From assembly GCF_008932115.1 (NCBI RefSeq), contig NZ_CP044543.1, positions 6,144,501 through 6,208,500 of the forward strand: 64,000 nt of DNA, written 5' to 3'. The stretch's first letter is position 1. Every line of letters starts with the position of its first letter. Below, in pieces: positions 1 to 8,397 of this stretch. The DNA comes from Bradyrhizobium betae. GTDB lineage: Bacteria; Pseudomonadota; Alphaproteobacteria; Rhizobiales; Xanthobacteraceae. Below the pieces are notes generated by a model. The model was not told the DNA's origin. It saw only the letters and a program-made list of their open reading frames with translations, and did no database searches. The translations under genes and the position numbers were made by a program.

Positions 1-965
1 AGGTGCATCGCTTCAACCGCGCCCAGCAGGATTCGTTTCTCCCCGTGATGGAAGACGGCACCGTCGTCATGGTCGGCGCCACCACCGAGAACCCGTCTTT
101 CGAGCTCAACGCGGCGCTTCTGTCCCGCGCGCGCGTATTGGTGTTTCGCTCGCTTGATGCGGCCGCGATCGAAAAGCTTTTCGCGCATGCCGAGGAGGTC
201 GAGGGCAAGAAGCTACCGCTCGATGACGAGGCGCGCGCCGTGCTGGTGCGCATGGCCGACGGCGATGGACGGGCGTCGCTGACGCTTGCCGAAGAGGTCT
301 GGCGTTCGGCGCGGGCGGATGAGATTTTCAACGCCGCGCAATTGCAGGACATCCTGCAGCGCCGCGCGCCGATCTACGACAAGTCGGCCGACGGCCATTA
401 CAACCTGATCTCGGCCCTGCATAAATCGGTGCGCGGCTCCGATCCCGATGCCGCGCTGTATTATCTCTGCCGCATGCTCGATGCTGGCGAGGACCCGCTG
501 TTCCTGGCCCGCCGCGTCGTGCGCATGGCGGTGGAGGACATCGGCCTTGCCGATCCGCAAGGACTCGTCATCGCCAATGCGGCCAAGGACGCCTTCGATT
601 TCCTCGGCCACCCCGAAGGCGAGCTCGCCATCGCGCAGGCGGTCGTCTATCTCGCCACCGCGCCGAAATCGAACGCGGTCTACACCGCTTTCAAGGCGGC
701 GATGCAGGTCGCCAAACAGGCCGGCTCGCTGCTGCCGCCCAAGCACATCCTCAATTCCCCGACCAAGCTGATGAAGTCGGAAGGCTACGGCGCAGCCTAC
801 GAATACGACCACGACACCCCCGACGCCTTCTCGGGGCAGGACTATTTTCCAGATGCCCTCGGGCGTCAGACCTTCTACGATCCGCCGGAGCGCGGTTTCG
901 AGCGGGAGATCCGCAAGCGTCTGGATTACTGGGCCAAGCTGCGCAAGGAGCGGGGCGGGAAGTAG
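1..965 (+). CDS. rarA: Replication-associated recombination protein A (RarA/MgsA AAA+ ATPase), 5' end outside window
   Basis: The C-terminal about 320 residues of a RarA/MgsA/WHIP-type AAA+ ATPase, a clamp-loader-like protein acting at stalled replication forks. The first visible residues (HRFNRAQQD) are those that normally follow the Walker B DE pair, so the Walker A region lies before base 1. The sensor 1 segment VGATTENPSFELN and the arginine-finger region LLSRARV follow. The tail holds the family's conserved C-terminal tetramerisation domain, with PKSNAVYTAF and LPPKHILNSPTKLMK. It ends with TAG at 963-965. The in-frame GTG at base 3 is an internal valine, not a start. Confidence 0.95.
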   Translation, partial: VHRFNRAQQDSFLPVMEDGTVVMVGATTENPSFELNAALLSRARVLVFRSLDAAAIEKLFAHAEEVEGKKLPLDDEARAVLVRMADGDGRASLTLAEEVWRSARADEIFNAAQLQDILQRRAPIYDKSADGHYNLISALHKSVRGSDPDAALYYLCRMLDAGEDPLFLARRVVRMAVEDIGLADPQGLVIANAAKDAFDFLGHPEGELAIAQAVVYLATAPKSNAVYTAFKAAMQVAKQAGSLLPPKHILNSPTKLMKSEGYGAAYEYDHDTPDAFSGQDYFPDALGRQTFYDPPERGFEREIRKRLDYWAKLRKERGGK

Positions 966-1000
966 GCCTTTGGAGCTTGCGGTAGGGTCGGATTTACGGT

Positions 1001-1015
1001 TTACGTAACGCGTAA
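1001..1015. promoter_or_regulatory. Candidate HigA operator (inverted repeat TTACG-N5-CGTAA)
   Basis: TTACG at 1001-1005 and CGTAA at 1011-1015 form a short inverted repeat about 30 bases before the start of the HigA-type gene. XRE-family antitoxins normally repress their own promoters through such sites. The assignment rests on position and symmetry only. Confidence 0.35.
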
Positions 1016-1043
1016 TTCGCGCTAGTCCGACCAAGAAAACACC

Positions 1044-1358
1044 ATGCCCCGCATACCTACCCATCCCGGCGAACATCTCGCTGAAGAGCTGCGAGAACTC
1101 GGCATATCCGCCGCAGAGCTCGCGCGTCAGATCGACGTCCCCGTAAATCGCGTGACTGGCATCATCAACGGGCAGCGCGGCATCACCGCTGACACTGCGC
1201 TGCGCCTTGGTCATTGGTTTGGCTCCAGTCCGCAATTCTGGATGAACCTGCAACAGCAATATGAACTGCGGCTGGCGGAGAAAGAGGTTGGTGCGCAGGT
1301 TGCGACGCTGCCCCGTCGCGCCGCGCAGTCGACACGAAAGCTTGGAAAAACCGCATGA
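1044..1358 (+). CDS. higA: HigA-family addiction-module antitoxin, XRE helix-turn-helix, without an adjacent HigB
   Basis: A 104-residue XRE/VapI-type DNA-binding protein. It opens with the HigA signature PTHPGEHLAEEL, followed by a helix-turn-helix (about residues 20-60, AAELARQIDVPVNRVTGII) and the HigA hallmark FGSSPQFWMNLQ. HigA normally neutralises a HigB mRNA interferase encoded just upstream. Here the 78 bases between rarA and this gene cannot encode one, so it is an orphan regulator or antitoxin. Its TGA overlaps the ATG of the pseudouridine synthase (ATGA, 1355-1358), which suggests translational coupling. A short inverted repeat at 1001-1015 may be its operator. Confidence 0.9.
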   Translation: MPRIPTHPGEHLAEELRELGISAAELARQIDVPVNRVTGIINGQRGITADTALRLGHWFGSSPQFWMNLQQQYELRLAEKEVGAQVATLPRRAAQSTRKLGKTA

Positions 1359-2575
1359 GCCGCCGCATCAAGAGAATGAACCCGAAACCTCGCGAGCCCG
1401 ACGAGCGCAAGGAGGCACGTCCGTTCAAAGCGCGCGGTGCGTCAAAGGCCGGCCCGCGTCCGGGCGGCAAGCCGGGCATGAAGCCGCCGCCGCGCTTTGC
1501 GGGCGAGCGCGCCGAGCGGCGTCCGCCCAAGGTGGCCGCGCCGGAAACGCCTGCGCCGGCAAAGCCCGTCGAGGCGCTGCTGCCGACCAAGGTGCAGACC
1601 GTCAAGGTGACGGCCGACGAGAACAACATGCGGGTCGACCGCTTCCTCGAAGCGCGCTTTCCGGGCCTGTCGTTCTCTCACATCCAGCGTGTCGTCCGTA
1701 AGGGCGAGCTGCGCGTCGATGGCAAGCGCGTCGACAGCAAGGATCGGCTGGAGGAGGGGCAGAGCGTCCGTATTCCGCCGCTGAAACTCGACACGCCGAA
1801 GCCGGTCGACGAACTGTCGGAGGCCGCGCAGAAGACGCTCAAGGCGCTGAAGGAGATGACCATTTACGAGGACGACGACGTTCTCGTGCTGAACAAGCCG
1901 TTCGGGCTTGCGGTGCAGGGCGGCTCCGGCACGACGCGGCACATCGATCAGATGCTGGAGGTGATGCGCGACTCCAAGGGGCAGAAGCCGCGGCTCGTGC
2001 ACCGGATCGACAAGGATACGTCGGGCTGCCTGCTGATCGCCAAGACGCGCTTCGCCGCCTCGTATCTGACCGGCGAGTTCCGCTCGCGCTCGGCGCGGAA
2101 AACCTATTGGGCGCTGGTGCCGGGCCTGCCGAAGCCGAAGCAGGGCCGCATCTCGACCTTCCTCGCCAAGGAAGAGAGCGAGGACGACACCATCATGCGC
2201 ATCGCCCAGCATGGCGACGAGGGCGCGAGCCACGCGGTGACCTATTACGCGGTGGTCGAGACCGCCGGCAACAAGCTGACCTGGGTGTCGCTGAAGCCGG
2301 TGACGGGCCGCACCCATCAGCTCCGCGCGCACATGGCGCATATCGGCCATCCCATCGTCGGCGATCCCAAATATTTCAACATCGAGAACTGGCAATTGCC
2401 GGGCGGCTTGCAGAACCGGCTTCATCTGCTCGCGCGCCGCATCGTCATTCCGCATCCGCGCGGCGGCGTGATCGACGCCACCGCCCCGCTGCCGCCGCAC
2501 ATGCAGCAATCGTGGAATCTGCTCGGGCTCGATGCGAGCCGGTTCGATCCGATCGAGAACGCGCCGGAAGAGTAG
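1355..2575 (+). CDS. RluC/RluD-family 23S rRNA pseudouridine synthase
   Basis: A 406-residue RluA-family pseudouridine synthase, which isomerises uridines in large-subunit rRNA. A basic, Pro/Ala-rich extension of about 80 residues precedes an S4 RNA-binding domain (about 85-145, with RVDRFLEARFP and RVVRKGELRVDGKRV). The catalytic domain follows. The active-site motif HRIDKDTSG lies near residues 216-224, its Asp being the family nucleophile, and GRTHQLRAHMAHIGHPIVGD comes further on. The start overlaps the preceding higA stop. RluC is the closest match by architecture, but rRNA target positions cannot be read from sequence. Confidence 0.92.
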   Translation: MSRRIKRMNPKPREPDERKEARPFKARGASKAGPRPGGKPGMKPPPRFAGERAERRPPKVAAPETPAPAKPVEALLPTKVQTVKVTADENNMRVDRFLEARFPGLSFSHIQRVVRKGELRVDGKRVDSKDRLEEGQSVRIPPLKLDTPKPVDELSEAAQKTLKALKEMTIYEDDDVLVLNKPFGLAVQGGSGTTRHIDQMLEVMRDSKGQKPRLVHRIDKDTSGCLLIAKTRFAASYLTGEFRSRSARKTYWALVPGLPKPKQGRISTFLAKEESEDDTIMRIAQHGDEGASHAVTYYAVVETAGNKLTWVSLKPVTGRTHQLRAHMAHIGHPIVGDPKYFNIENWQLPGGLQNRLHLLARRIVIPHPRGGVIDATAPLPPHMQQSWNLLGLDASRFDPIENAPEE

Positions 2576-2620
2576 GGCGCGACGGGAACCATAGAGGGGT
2601 AGACCAGCCACACCCTCCGC

Positions 2621-2725
2621 TGTCATCGCCCGGCTTGACCGGGCGATCCAGTATTCCAGAGACCGCAGTGATTGAACCGAGAGCCGCAGCGTACTGGATG
2701 CCCCGGTCAAGCCGGGGCATGACAG
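2621..2725. repeat. Intergenic imperfect palindrome, GTCAT...ATGAC family (about 105 bp)
   Basis: Two arms, TGTCATCGCCCGGCTTGACC and its near mirror GGTCAAGCCGGGGCATGACA, flank a less ordered middle that also holds the matched pair ATCCAGTA / TACTGGAT. It fills the gap between convergent genes. The same CCGGGC...GTCATG arm occurs near 14373-14452 and as a half copy near 61245-61266. Confidence 0.75.
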
Positions 2726-2751
2726 CTGTGGTTGGTACGACCGACAATCCC

Positions 2752-3198
2752 TCAATTCCGAAACTGCTCCAGAAACATCCGCAAGGAGTCATGCGGGCTT
2801 TCGACGTCGGTGATCAGCCAGCCCTCGGGCCCGTTGACCAGGATGAAGTTCAGCGTCACCCGCCGGCCGCGATTGTCGAAATTCGCCTCGACATAGGTCT
2901 TGTCATATTGCCTGCGGACGATCGCGATCGTCACAGGGCCGAGCTTCCAGCTCGGGCTCTGCACCAGGAAATCATAGGGCTCGGTCCGCGGCGCGGACCA
3001 CGCCTTGCGCAAGGAGGGGTCGAAGAACTGCCGGGCGGTCGCCGCATCCCGCGGCAGGCCCTTGGACAGCTCCGGCGCGCCTTCGCCGTAATAGGCATAG
3101 ACGTTGCGGACCAGCGATTCCGGGGTGCGAAAGCCGGCCTCTGCCGCGGCCAGCCAAAGCCCGGCGAACAGGGCCACAATGCCCGCAAGTTCCCTCAT
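2752..3198 (-). CDS. DUF3828-type secreted protein
   Basis: A 148-residue protein from the ATG at 3198, which puts a clean signal peptide (RELAGIVALFAGLWLAAAEA) at the N-terminus; an upstream TTG at 3225 is less likely. The mature part resembles the DUF3828/NTF2-like fold, with an early LVRNVYAYYGEG, a middle FFDPSLRKAW, and a C-terminal VTLNFILVNGPEGWLITDVE. It is probably periplasmic. No catalytic role is evident. It converges on the rluC-type gene, with a palindromic repeat between them. Confidence 0.75.
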   Translation of the reverse strand: MRELAGIVALFAGLWLAAAEAGFRTPESLVRNVYAYYGEGAPELSKGLPRDAATARQFFDPSLRKAWSAPRTEPYDFLVQSPSWKLGPVTIAIVRRQYDKTYVEANFDNRGRRVTLNFILVNGPEGWLITDVESPHDSLRMFLEQFRN

Positions 3199-3290
3199 GC
3201 CCGCCGCTCGCTTTATCGGCCGCAAGGTTTGGCTTAAAATGGTCTTATCTTAAAACACTAGCATCCACCGCCGGAGAGCGAAAACTCAAG

Positions 3291-4085
3291 ATGCGCGAAT
3301 TGTTCGATGAAGCTGCGGTGCGATCCGCTCGCGATCCCCGGGAATCGGTCCGCCAGTCTGCGCGTACGCCACAGCGCAAGCGCTTCTACAAGGAGGCCGG
3401 CGCCACTGAAACCGAGGGCGGCTTCGCCATCACGCTCGACGGCAAGCCGATCCGCACGCCGTCCGGCCGCCAGGTGGTGATCCCCTCGCGCGCACTGGCC
3501 GATGCGGTCGCCGCCGAATGGGCGGCGCAGGGCGAGACGATCGATCCCGTGACCATGCCGCTGACGCGGATCGCCAACAGCGTGGTCGAGGGCGTCGTCG
3601 ACCGCGTCGAGCTCGTCACCGACGACCTCGCCAAATACTTCGAGTCCGACCTGCTGTTCTATCGGGCAGGCCACCCCGAGGGGCTGGTGGCCCGCGAGGC
3701 CGCGCACTGGGACCCCCTGCTGTTCTGGGCGGCGGAGACGCTGGGCGCGCATTTCATCCTGTCCGAGGGCATCATGCATGTGAAGCAGCCGGACGAGGCC
3801 ATCCAGGCCGCCCGAGGTGCGCTGCCGGGGGATGCCTGGTCGGTCGCCGCGCTCCATGTGGTGACGACCCTGACCGGTTCGGCGCTGCTGGCGCTGGCAC
3901 TGGCCCATGGCGTGCACGATGCCGGCCAGGTCTGGGCCGCCGCCCATGTCGACGAGGACTGGAACGCCGAGAAATGGGGCGTGGACGAGGAGGCAGCTGC
4001 CCGCCGGGCCGCCCGCTTGCGGGATTTCGAGGCCGCCGTGGCGGTATTGGCCGCCGTAAAGCCTGCTGCGGCCAAAGGTCCTTAA
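3291..4085 (+). CDS. ATP12-family chaperone for F1-ATPase assembly
   Basis: A 264-residue homologue of mitochondrial Atp12, the chaperone that holds the F1 alpha subunit before ring assembly and is widespread in alphaproteobacteria. Family features include KRFYKEAGATETEGGFAITL, the segment LDGKPIRTPSGRQVVIPS, then AVAAEWAAQGETIDP and MPLTRIANSVVEGV. The helical C-terminal half holds YFESDLLFYRA and HWDPLLFWAAETLG. The ORF starts 92 bases from the divergent DUF3828 gene. No ATP synthase genes are in the window. Confidence 0.93.
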   Translation: MRELFDEAAVRSARDPRESVRQSARTPQRKRFYKEAGATETEGGFAITLDGKPIRTPSGRQVVIPSRALADAVAAEWAAQGETIDPVTMPLTRIANSVVEGVVDRVELVTDDLAKYFESDLLFYRAGHPEGLVAREAAHWDPLLFWAAETLGAHFILSEGIMHVKQPDEAIQAARGALPGDAWSVAALHVVTTLTGSALLALALAHGVHDAGQVWAAAHVDEDWNAEKWGVDEEAAARRAARLRDFEAAVAVLAAVKPAAAKGP

Positions 4086-4141
4086 CGAGAGGTTTACGAG
4101 GGCGGCCTTAGGGTAGAGCCAGCGTTCCCCGGGCCCCTGAG

Positions 4142-5746
4142 ATGTCGACGCCGATAAGCTCGATTCTTCCCGTCAGTGCCGCCAGCCCCGTGGCTGATGC
4201 GGCAACGCCCGATCTCGTGCTTCAGGCCGGCAGCGTCGTCGACGCCAGGGTCGTCAGCGTGATGGCCGACAATCTGGTGCGGATCGCGATCGCCAATTTG
4301 TCGATGGACGTGATGTCGGAGGTGTCGCTCACACCGGGGCAGAGCCTCCAGCTCGCGGTCTCGCAGAACGGCGGCACCATCCGGCTCGCGGTGATGAGCG
4401 GGGCGGGCGAGGCGACGGGGGATCAGATCACGTTGACGCCGCGGGCGGCCTCGCTGGTGGAGAGCCCATCGCTGGCGCCGTCTGCGATTGCCGCACGCAA
4501 CACGCTGACGCCGCTGGAGCAGGCCGCCGTCACCGCCGCTTCGGCCGAGGCGGTCACGAAACAGGGCAGCCAGGCGCCGTTGTTCGCCAATCTGGCCGCT
4601 GTCGTCACCGGCAGCGATCTGCCGGCGGGGCTGAAGCAGGCGGTGCTGGACGTGCTGGCGCAGCAGACGCCGCTCAATGCCGGGCTCGATGGCGGCGATA
4701 TCGAATCCGCCTTCCAGAAATCCGGCCTGCTGCTCGAGGCCTCGCTGGCTGCAGGCGGGACGCCGCCTTCCGGGGCCGTGCCGGATTTGAAGGCCGCGCT
4801 GCTGGTGCTGCGGCAGACGCTGGCGAGCCTCGAGACCGCGCCGCAGGTGCAAGGTGCCGCGCTTGCGACTGGTACAACCGGGACGCCGCAGGCCGTTGCC
4901 GCGCCGGCTCAGACAGCAGGTGAGGCCGCGTCATCTTCCGGTGCCGGGATCGCCCAACAACCGCAACTGCCGCGCGATGCCAATCTCGCGGCCGCCTTGC
5001 TGGCCGACATAGCCGGCAACAATCCTCAGTCCGCGATGCCGCGCACCATGTCCGCAGGCCTTGCCGCAAGCCTGTTGCAGGAGGTCACGCAAAACCTGCC
5101 GCGCCTGATGGGCAACGTCCCCGGCTCGAACAAGGTCGTGCCCGACGGTCATATCTTCGAGGCCGCCGCGCGTACGACGCCACCGCCGTTTCGCGGCGCA
5201 TTGCCGGCGCCGCAGGCGGTCGCCGCGCCATCGCTCGCGCCTGAGACACCGCTCTCCGTAACGGTGCACCGCCTGCTCGACGACACCGATGCCGCGATCG
5301 CGCGGCAGACGCTGTTGCAGGTCGCCTCGCTGCCCGATCGTACCGACGCCGGCGGCCACCGCATTGATCCAGCCGTGCCGCAGTGGAATTTCGAGATTCC
5401 GTTCTCGACGCCGCAGGGCACCGCGATGGCGCAGTTCGAGATTTCGCGCGACGGCGGCAACGAATCTGCCGATCCCGCCAAGCGCGCCTGGCGCGCGCGC
5501 TTCACGCTCAATGTCGAGCCGGCCGGCCCCGTGCATGCGCTGATCACGCTCAACGACGACAAGACCTTCGTGCGGATGTGGGCGGAGCGCCCCGCGACCG
5601 CGCAGCAACTTCGCGCCGGCATCGGCGAACTCAATCAGGCGCTGACGCGCGCTGAACTCAAGCCCGGCGACATCCTGGTGCGCGACGGCACGCCGCCGCA
5701 GCCGGCGCCAGCCCGCGCCGGTCATTTCCTGGATCGCGCCACATGA
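4142..5746 (+). CDS. FliK-like flagellar hook-length control protein
   Basis: A 534-residue protein with a low-complexity Ala/Pro/Gln-rich central part and a structured C-terminal domain (about residues 415-510) resembling the FliK hook-length control C-terminal domain: PQWNFEIPFSTPQG, ARFTLNVEPAGPVHALITL, then VRMWAERPATAQQLRAG. FliK measures hook length and makes FlhB switch export specificity. The next gene encodes a stand-alone FlhB C-terminal-like domain and overlaps by ATGA (5743-5746), which strengthens the call. No other flagellar gene is nearby, so this is a detached pair. Confidence 0.8.
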   Translation: MSTPISSILPVSAASPVADAATPDLVLQAGSVVDARVVSVMADNLVRIAIANLSMDVMSEVSLTPGQSLQLAVSQNGGTIRLAVMSGAGEATGDQITLTPRAASLVESPSLAPSAIAARNTLTPLEQAAVTAASAEAVTKQGSQAPLFANLAAVVTGSDLPAGLKQAVLDVLAQQTPLNAGLDGGDIESAFQKSGLLLEASLAAGGTPPSGAVPDLKAALLVLRQTLASLETAPQVQGAALATGTTGTPQAVAAPAQTAGEAASSSGAGIAQQPQLPRDANLAAALLADIAGNNPQSAMPRTMSAGLAASLLQEVTQNLPRLMGNVPGSNKVVPDGHIFEAAARTTPPPFRGALPAPQAVAAPSLAPETPLSVTVHRLLDDTDAAIARQTLLQVASLPDRTDAGGHRIDPAVPQWNFEIPFSTPQGTAMAQFEISRDGGNESADPAKRAWRARFTLNVEPAGPVHALITLNDDKTFVRMWAERPATAQQLRAGIGELNQALTRAELKPGDILVRDGTPPQPAPARAGHFLDRAT

Positions 5747-6006
5747 GCAATCCATCCAAGCTCGCCATTGCGCTGCATTACGAGAAGGGCAGCAACGCGC
5801 CCGTCGTTGTCGCCAAGGGCAAGGGCACGATCGGCGAGAAGATCGTCGAGATCGCCAAGGCCAACGACATCCCGATCGAGGAGAACGAGATTTTGGCGGG
5901 TGCGCTCTCCAAGGTCGAGCTTGGCGAGGAGATCCCGCCAGATCTCTACAAGGCCGTGGCTGAGGTGTTGGTGTTTGTGCTGCGGCTGTCGGGTCGGGGG
6001 CGCTGA
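5743..6006 (+). CDS. Stand-alone FlhB C-terminal-domain homologue (FhlB/EscU-type export switch domain)
   Basis: An 87-residue protein matching only the cytoplasmic FlhB/YscU switch domain. It has KLAIALHYEKGSNAPVVVAKG near the start, IVEIAKANDIPIEENEILAGAL in the middle and EIPPDLYKAVAEVLVFVLRL at the end. The membrane part and the N-P-T-H self-cleavage site of full FlhB are absent. It therefore resembles the already cleaved C-terminal fragment. Translation is probably coupled to the FliK-like gene. Such FlhB2/FhlB proteins can partly replace the cleaved FlhB tail in other bacteria. Confidence 0.88.
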   Translation: MSNPSKLAIALHYEKGSNAPVVVAKGKGTIGEKIVEIAKANDIPIEENEILAGALSKVELGEEIPPDLYKAVAEVLVFVLRLSGRGR

Positions 6007-6056
6007 GCGCCGTCATCGTTTGACCAGATATTGGCGGCATTGTAGCCGTCGCCTTC

Positions 6057-6896
6057 ATGACTCAACGGAAATCGCCCGTGCTGACCCGCCGTTCCACCCT
6101 CGGCCTTCTTGCCGCAGCTTCGATCCTGCCGCGGCACGCGCTCGCGCATGTCGCGCCGCCGCGCAATGAGATCCGCGACAGCCTGGCAAAGCGTTTCACC
6201 GACCTCGGCACGTCGGGCACCTTCGTCGGCTACAAGGTCGAGGACTATCTGATCGTCGCCAGCGACAAGGAGCGCTCGGGCGAGGGCAAGCTGCCAGCCT
6301 CGACCTTCAAGATCCCGAACTCGCTGATCGCGCTGGAGACCGGCGTCGTCGCCGATCCTGACAAGGACGTGTTCCCGTGGGACGGCGTGAAGCGTCCGAT
6401 CGAGGCCTGGAACAAGGATCATACGCTGCGCAGCGCCATCGCGGTGAGCGCGGTGCCGGTCTATCAGGAGATCGCCCGCCGCATCGGCCAGGAGCGCATG
6501 CAGAAATATGTCGATCTGTTCGACTACGGCAATCGCGACATCGGCGGCGGTATCGACCAGTTCTGGCTCACGGGCGCCTTGCGCATCGATCCGATCGAGC
6601 AGATCGATTTCGTCGACCGGCTGCGTCGCCGCGCGCTGCCGATCTCCAGGCGCAGCCAGGATGTGGTCGCCGATATCCTGCCGGTGACCAAGGTCGGCGA
6701 CAGCATCATCCGCGCCAAGTCGGGCCTGCTCGGCGCCGAGCGCGGCGAGCCCTCGCTCGGCTGGATGGTTGGCTGGGCCGAGAAGGGCGAGGCGCACACG
6801 GTGTTCGCGCTCAACATGGATTGCACCGAGCCGCGCCTCGTCGGCGAGCGCATGCCGCTGACGCAAGCCTGCCTTGCCGCGATCGGCGCGATCTGA
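6057..6896 (+). CDS. Class D (OXA-type) beta-lactamase with Tat-like signal
   Basis: A 279-residue serine beta-lactamase of class D. All class motifs are visible in order: S82-T-F-K85 (nucleophile and carboxylatable lysine), S131-A-V133, Y157-G-N159 and K221-S-G223, with FWL between the last two. The N-terminus TRRSTLGLLAAASILP has the twin-arginine plus hydrophobic layout of a Tat signal, whereas most OXA enzymes use Sec. Expected role is periplasmic hydrolysis of penicillin-type beta-lactams. It stands alone without mobile-element or resistance-cassette context, so it looks intrinsic. Confidence 0.92.
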   Translation: MTQRKSPVLTRRSTLGLLAAASILPRHALAHVAPPRNEIRDSLAKRFTDLGTSGTFVGYKVEDYLIVASDKERSGEGKLPASTFKIPNSLIALETGVVADPDKDVFPWDGVKRPIEAWNKDHTLRSAIAVSAVPVYQEIARRIGQERMQKYVDLFDYGNRDIGGGIDQFWLTGALRIDPIEQIDFVDRLRRRALPISRRSQDVVADILPVTKVGDSIIRAKSGLLGAERGEPSLGWMVGWAEKGEAHTVFALNMDCTEPRLVGERMPLTQACLAAIGAI

Positions 6897-6974
6897 CGTC
6901 GCCACGCTGGCGCACCCGACGGCGCTCGACTAGCATCCTTCAGACCAAGCAATAAAAAGGTCGGGAGGACACCA

Positions 6975-7631
6975 ATGAACTCAACGCCACTTTGGCTATC
7001 GTCGCTCACGTTGGCCGCTGCTGGCGGCTGGCTCGCCGCCACGATGTTTGCAGCGCCCGCCACCAGCAAGGAGCCGCGCTTTCCGCAGCTCACCATGGAC
7101 CAGCTGGACGCCAAGCAAAAACCGCTCGGCGAGCAGATCATGAAGGTGTCGAGCGTCGGCATCGGCGGGCCCTACAATCCCATGATCCGCAGCCCCGTGC
7201 TCGGACAGCGCCTGTTCGACCTGTTCTACTATCTGCGCTGGGAAACCTCGGTCCCGACCAAGCTCAACGAGTTCGCGATCCTCATCATCGGCCGGCAGTG
7301 GCGCTCGCAGGTGGAATGGTTCGCGCACGCGCCGCTCGCGGCCAAGGCGGGCTTGTCTGCGGATATCATCGCGGAGCTGAAGGCCAACAAGCGCCCGTCG
7401 AAAATGGCTGAGGATGAGGCGGTGGTCTACGACTTCGTCACCGAGCTCACCACGACCAGGAAGGTCTCTGACGAGACCTACGCGCGGGCGAAGAAGCTCT
7501 TCAACGACCAGCAGATCGTCGACCTCACCGCGGTCTCCGGCAATTACGTGATGGTCGCGATGCTGCTGGCGATGGCGGAAGAGACAGTGCCGCCGGACAA
7601 GCAGGAGCCGTTCAAGCCCGGCGAGCCGTAA
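6975..7631 (+). CDS. Carboxymuconolactone decarboxylase-like (AhpD-fold) exported protein
   Basis: A 218-residue protein with an N-terminal hydrophobic signal or anchor (WLSSLTLAAAGGWLAATMFAA) and a CMD/AhpD-like helical domain: YNPMIRSPVLGQRLF, LNEFAILIIGRQWRSQVEWFAHA and KAGLSADIIAEL. There are no cysteines, so the AhpD peroxidase CxxC is missing. It is more likely a lactone-decarboxylase-like enzyme or a non-redox member. The RBS GGGAGGA sits 7-9 bases before the ATG. It follows the beta-lactamase by 78 bases on the same strand. Confidence 0.82.
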   Translation: MNSTPLWLSSLTLAAAGGWLAATMFAAPATSKEPRFPQLTMDQLDAKQKPLGEQIMKVSSVGIGGPYNPMIRSPVLGQRLFDLFYYLRWETSVPTKLNEFAILIIGRQWRSQVEWFAHAPLAAKAGLSADIIAELKANKRPSKMAEDEAVVYDFVTELTTTRKVSDETYARAKKLFNDQQIVDLTAVSGNYVMVAMLLAMAEETVPPDKQEPFKPGEP

Positions 7632-7637
7632 TTCGCC

Positions 7638-8234
7638 TCAGGCCTTGTCGGCTGTCTTCTTCCCCGTCAGCGCCTGGTCGATGGCAAAGCCGCCGATCTC
7701 GCTCATGGCCTGCGAGATCACGTCACCCTTGCGGGCGAAGCCTTCGGAGAGGAAGTCGAACTGGGTGCGCGCCAGCCGCAGCACCTCGATCGGCACGGAG
7801 ACGACGGTCTCGTTGAAGGCGTCGACGGAAGCGCGCAAGCTGTCGAGCTCGCTGGTCAGTTTGCCGATGTGGCTCTCCGCGTGCTGCATCAGGCCGAGCA
7901 GCTTGTTGCGCTCGGCATCGAATGCGGCGCGCTCGGCAGCGGCCGCCGCCGTCACGTCCGCCAGTTGTGCCCGCAGCGCCTCGATCTGGCTGACCATGGC
8001 GTTGGAGGCGAGTTCGGCGGCCTCGCGCAATTCGGCGTTGCGCGTGCTCTCGTCCTGCTGCTGGTGATACAGCCGTTCGGCCGTCATCGCCCGCTGCGCC
8101 AGCGACTCGATCAGCGATGCGGCGCGCAGCAGCATCTCGCCGTTCCTTCCCGACACCATGCTGGCCATGCGGCGCAGGAAGTCGGTGGTTTCGGACGATG
8201 AGTTCGGCGGCAGGGGGACGACCGTCGCGGACAT
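7638..8234 (-). CDS. Hypothetical coiled-coil protein
   Basis: A 198-residue protein from the ATG at 8234 (MSATVVPLPPNSS); an upstream in-frame start at 8288 would add 18 residues. The middle (about residues 45-150) is Ala/Glu/Gln/Leu-rich with a heptad pattern (SQIEALRAQLADVTAAAAAE), predicting a long coiled coil. A short C-terminal segment (LRLARTQFDFLSEGFARKG) may be amphipathic. No signal peptide or catalytic motif is seen and I do not recognise the family. It converges on the CMD-like gene, the stops being 6 bases apart. Confidence 0.7.
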   Translation of the reverse strand: MSATVVPLPPNSSSETTDFLRRMASMVSGRNGEMLLRAASLIESLAQRAMTAERLYHQQQDESTRNAELREAAELASNAMVSQIEALRAQLADVTAAAAAERAAFDAERNKLLGLMQHAESHIGKLTSELDSLRASVDAFNETVVSVPIEVLRLARTQFDFLSEGFARKGDVISQAMSEIGGFAIDQALTGKKTADKA

Positions 8235-8397
8235 GAGGTGATGCTTGAGCCAGAGCGTCATGATCACCGCCGTACCGACTGGGCTCACGCAACATCGGCG
8301 CCTGATCGCAAGCCTGGAGCAAGCCTGAATCGGCAGGCCCGGTCAACCGGGCCAGCCGCCAAATTTGCGGCGGCGTCCGCCGCAGGAGCCCGCGGGG

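Noticed and set aside
6975..7631. AhpD-type alkylhydroperoxidase
   Set aside because: The CxxC active site is missing, so only the CMD-like fold can be claimed.
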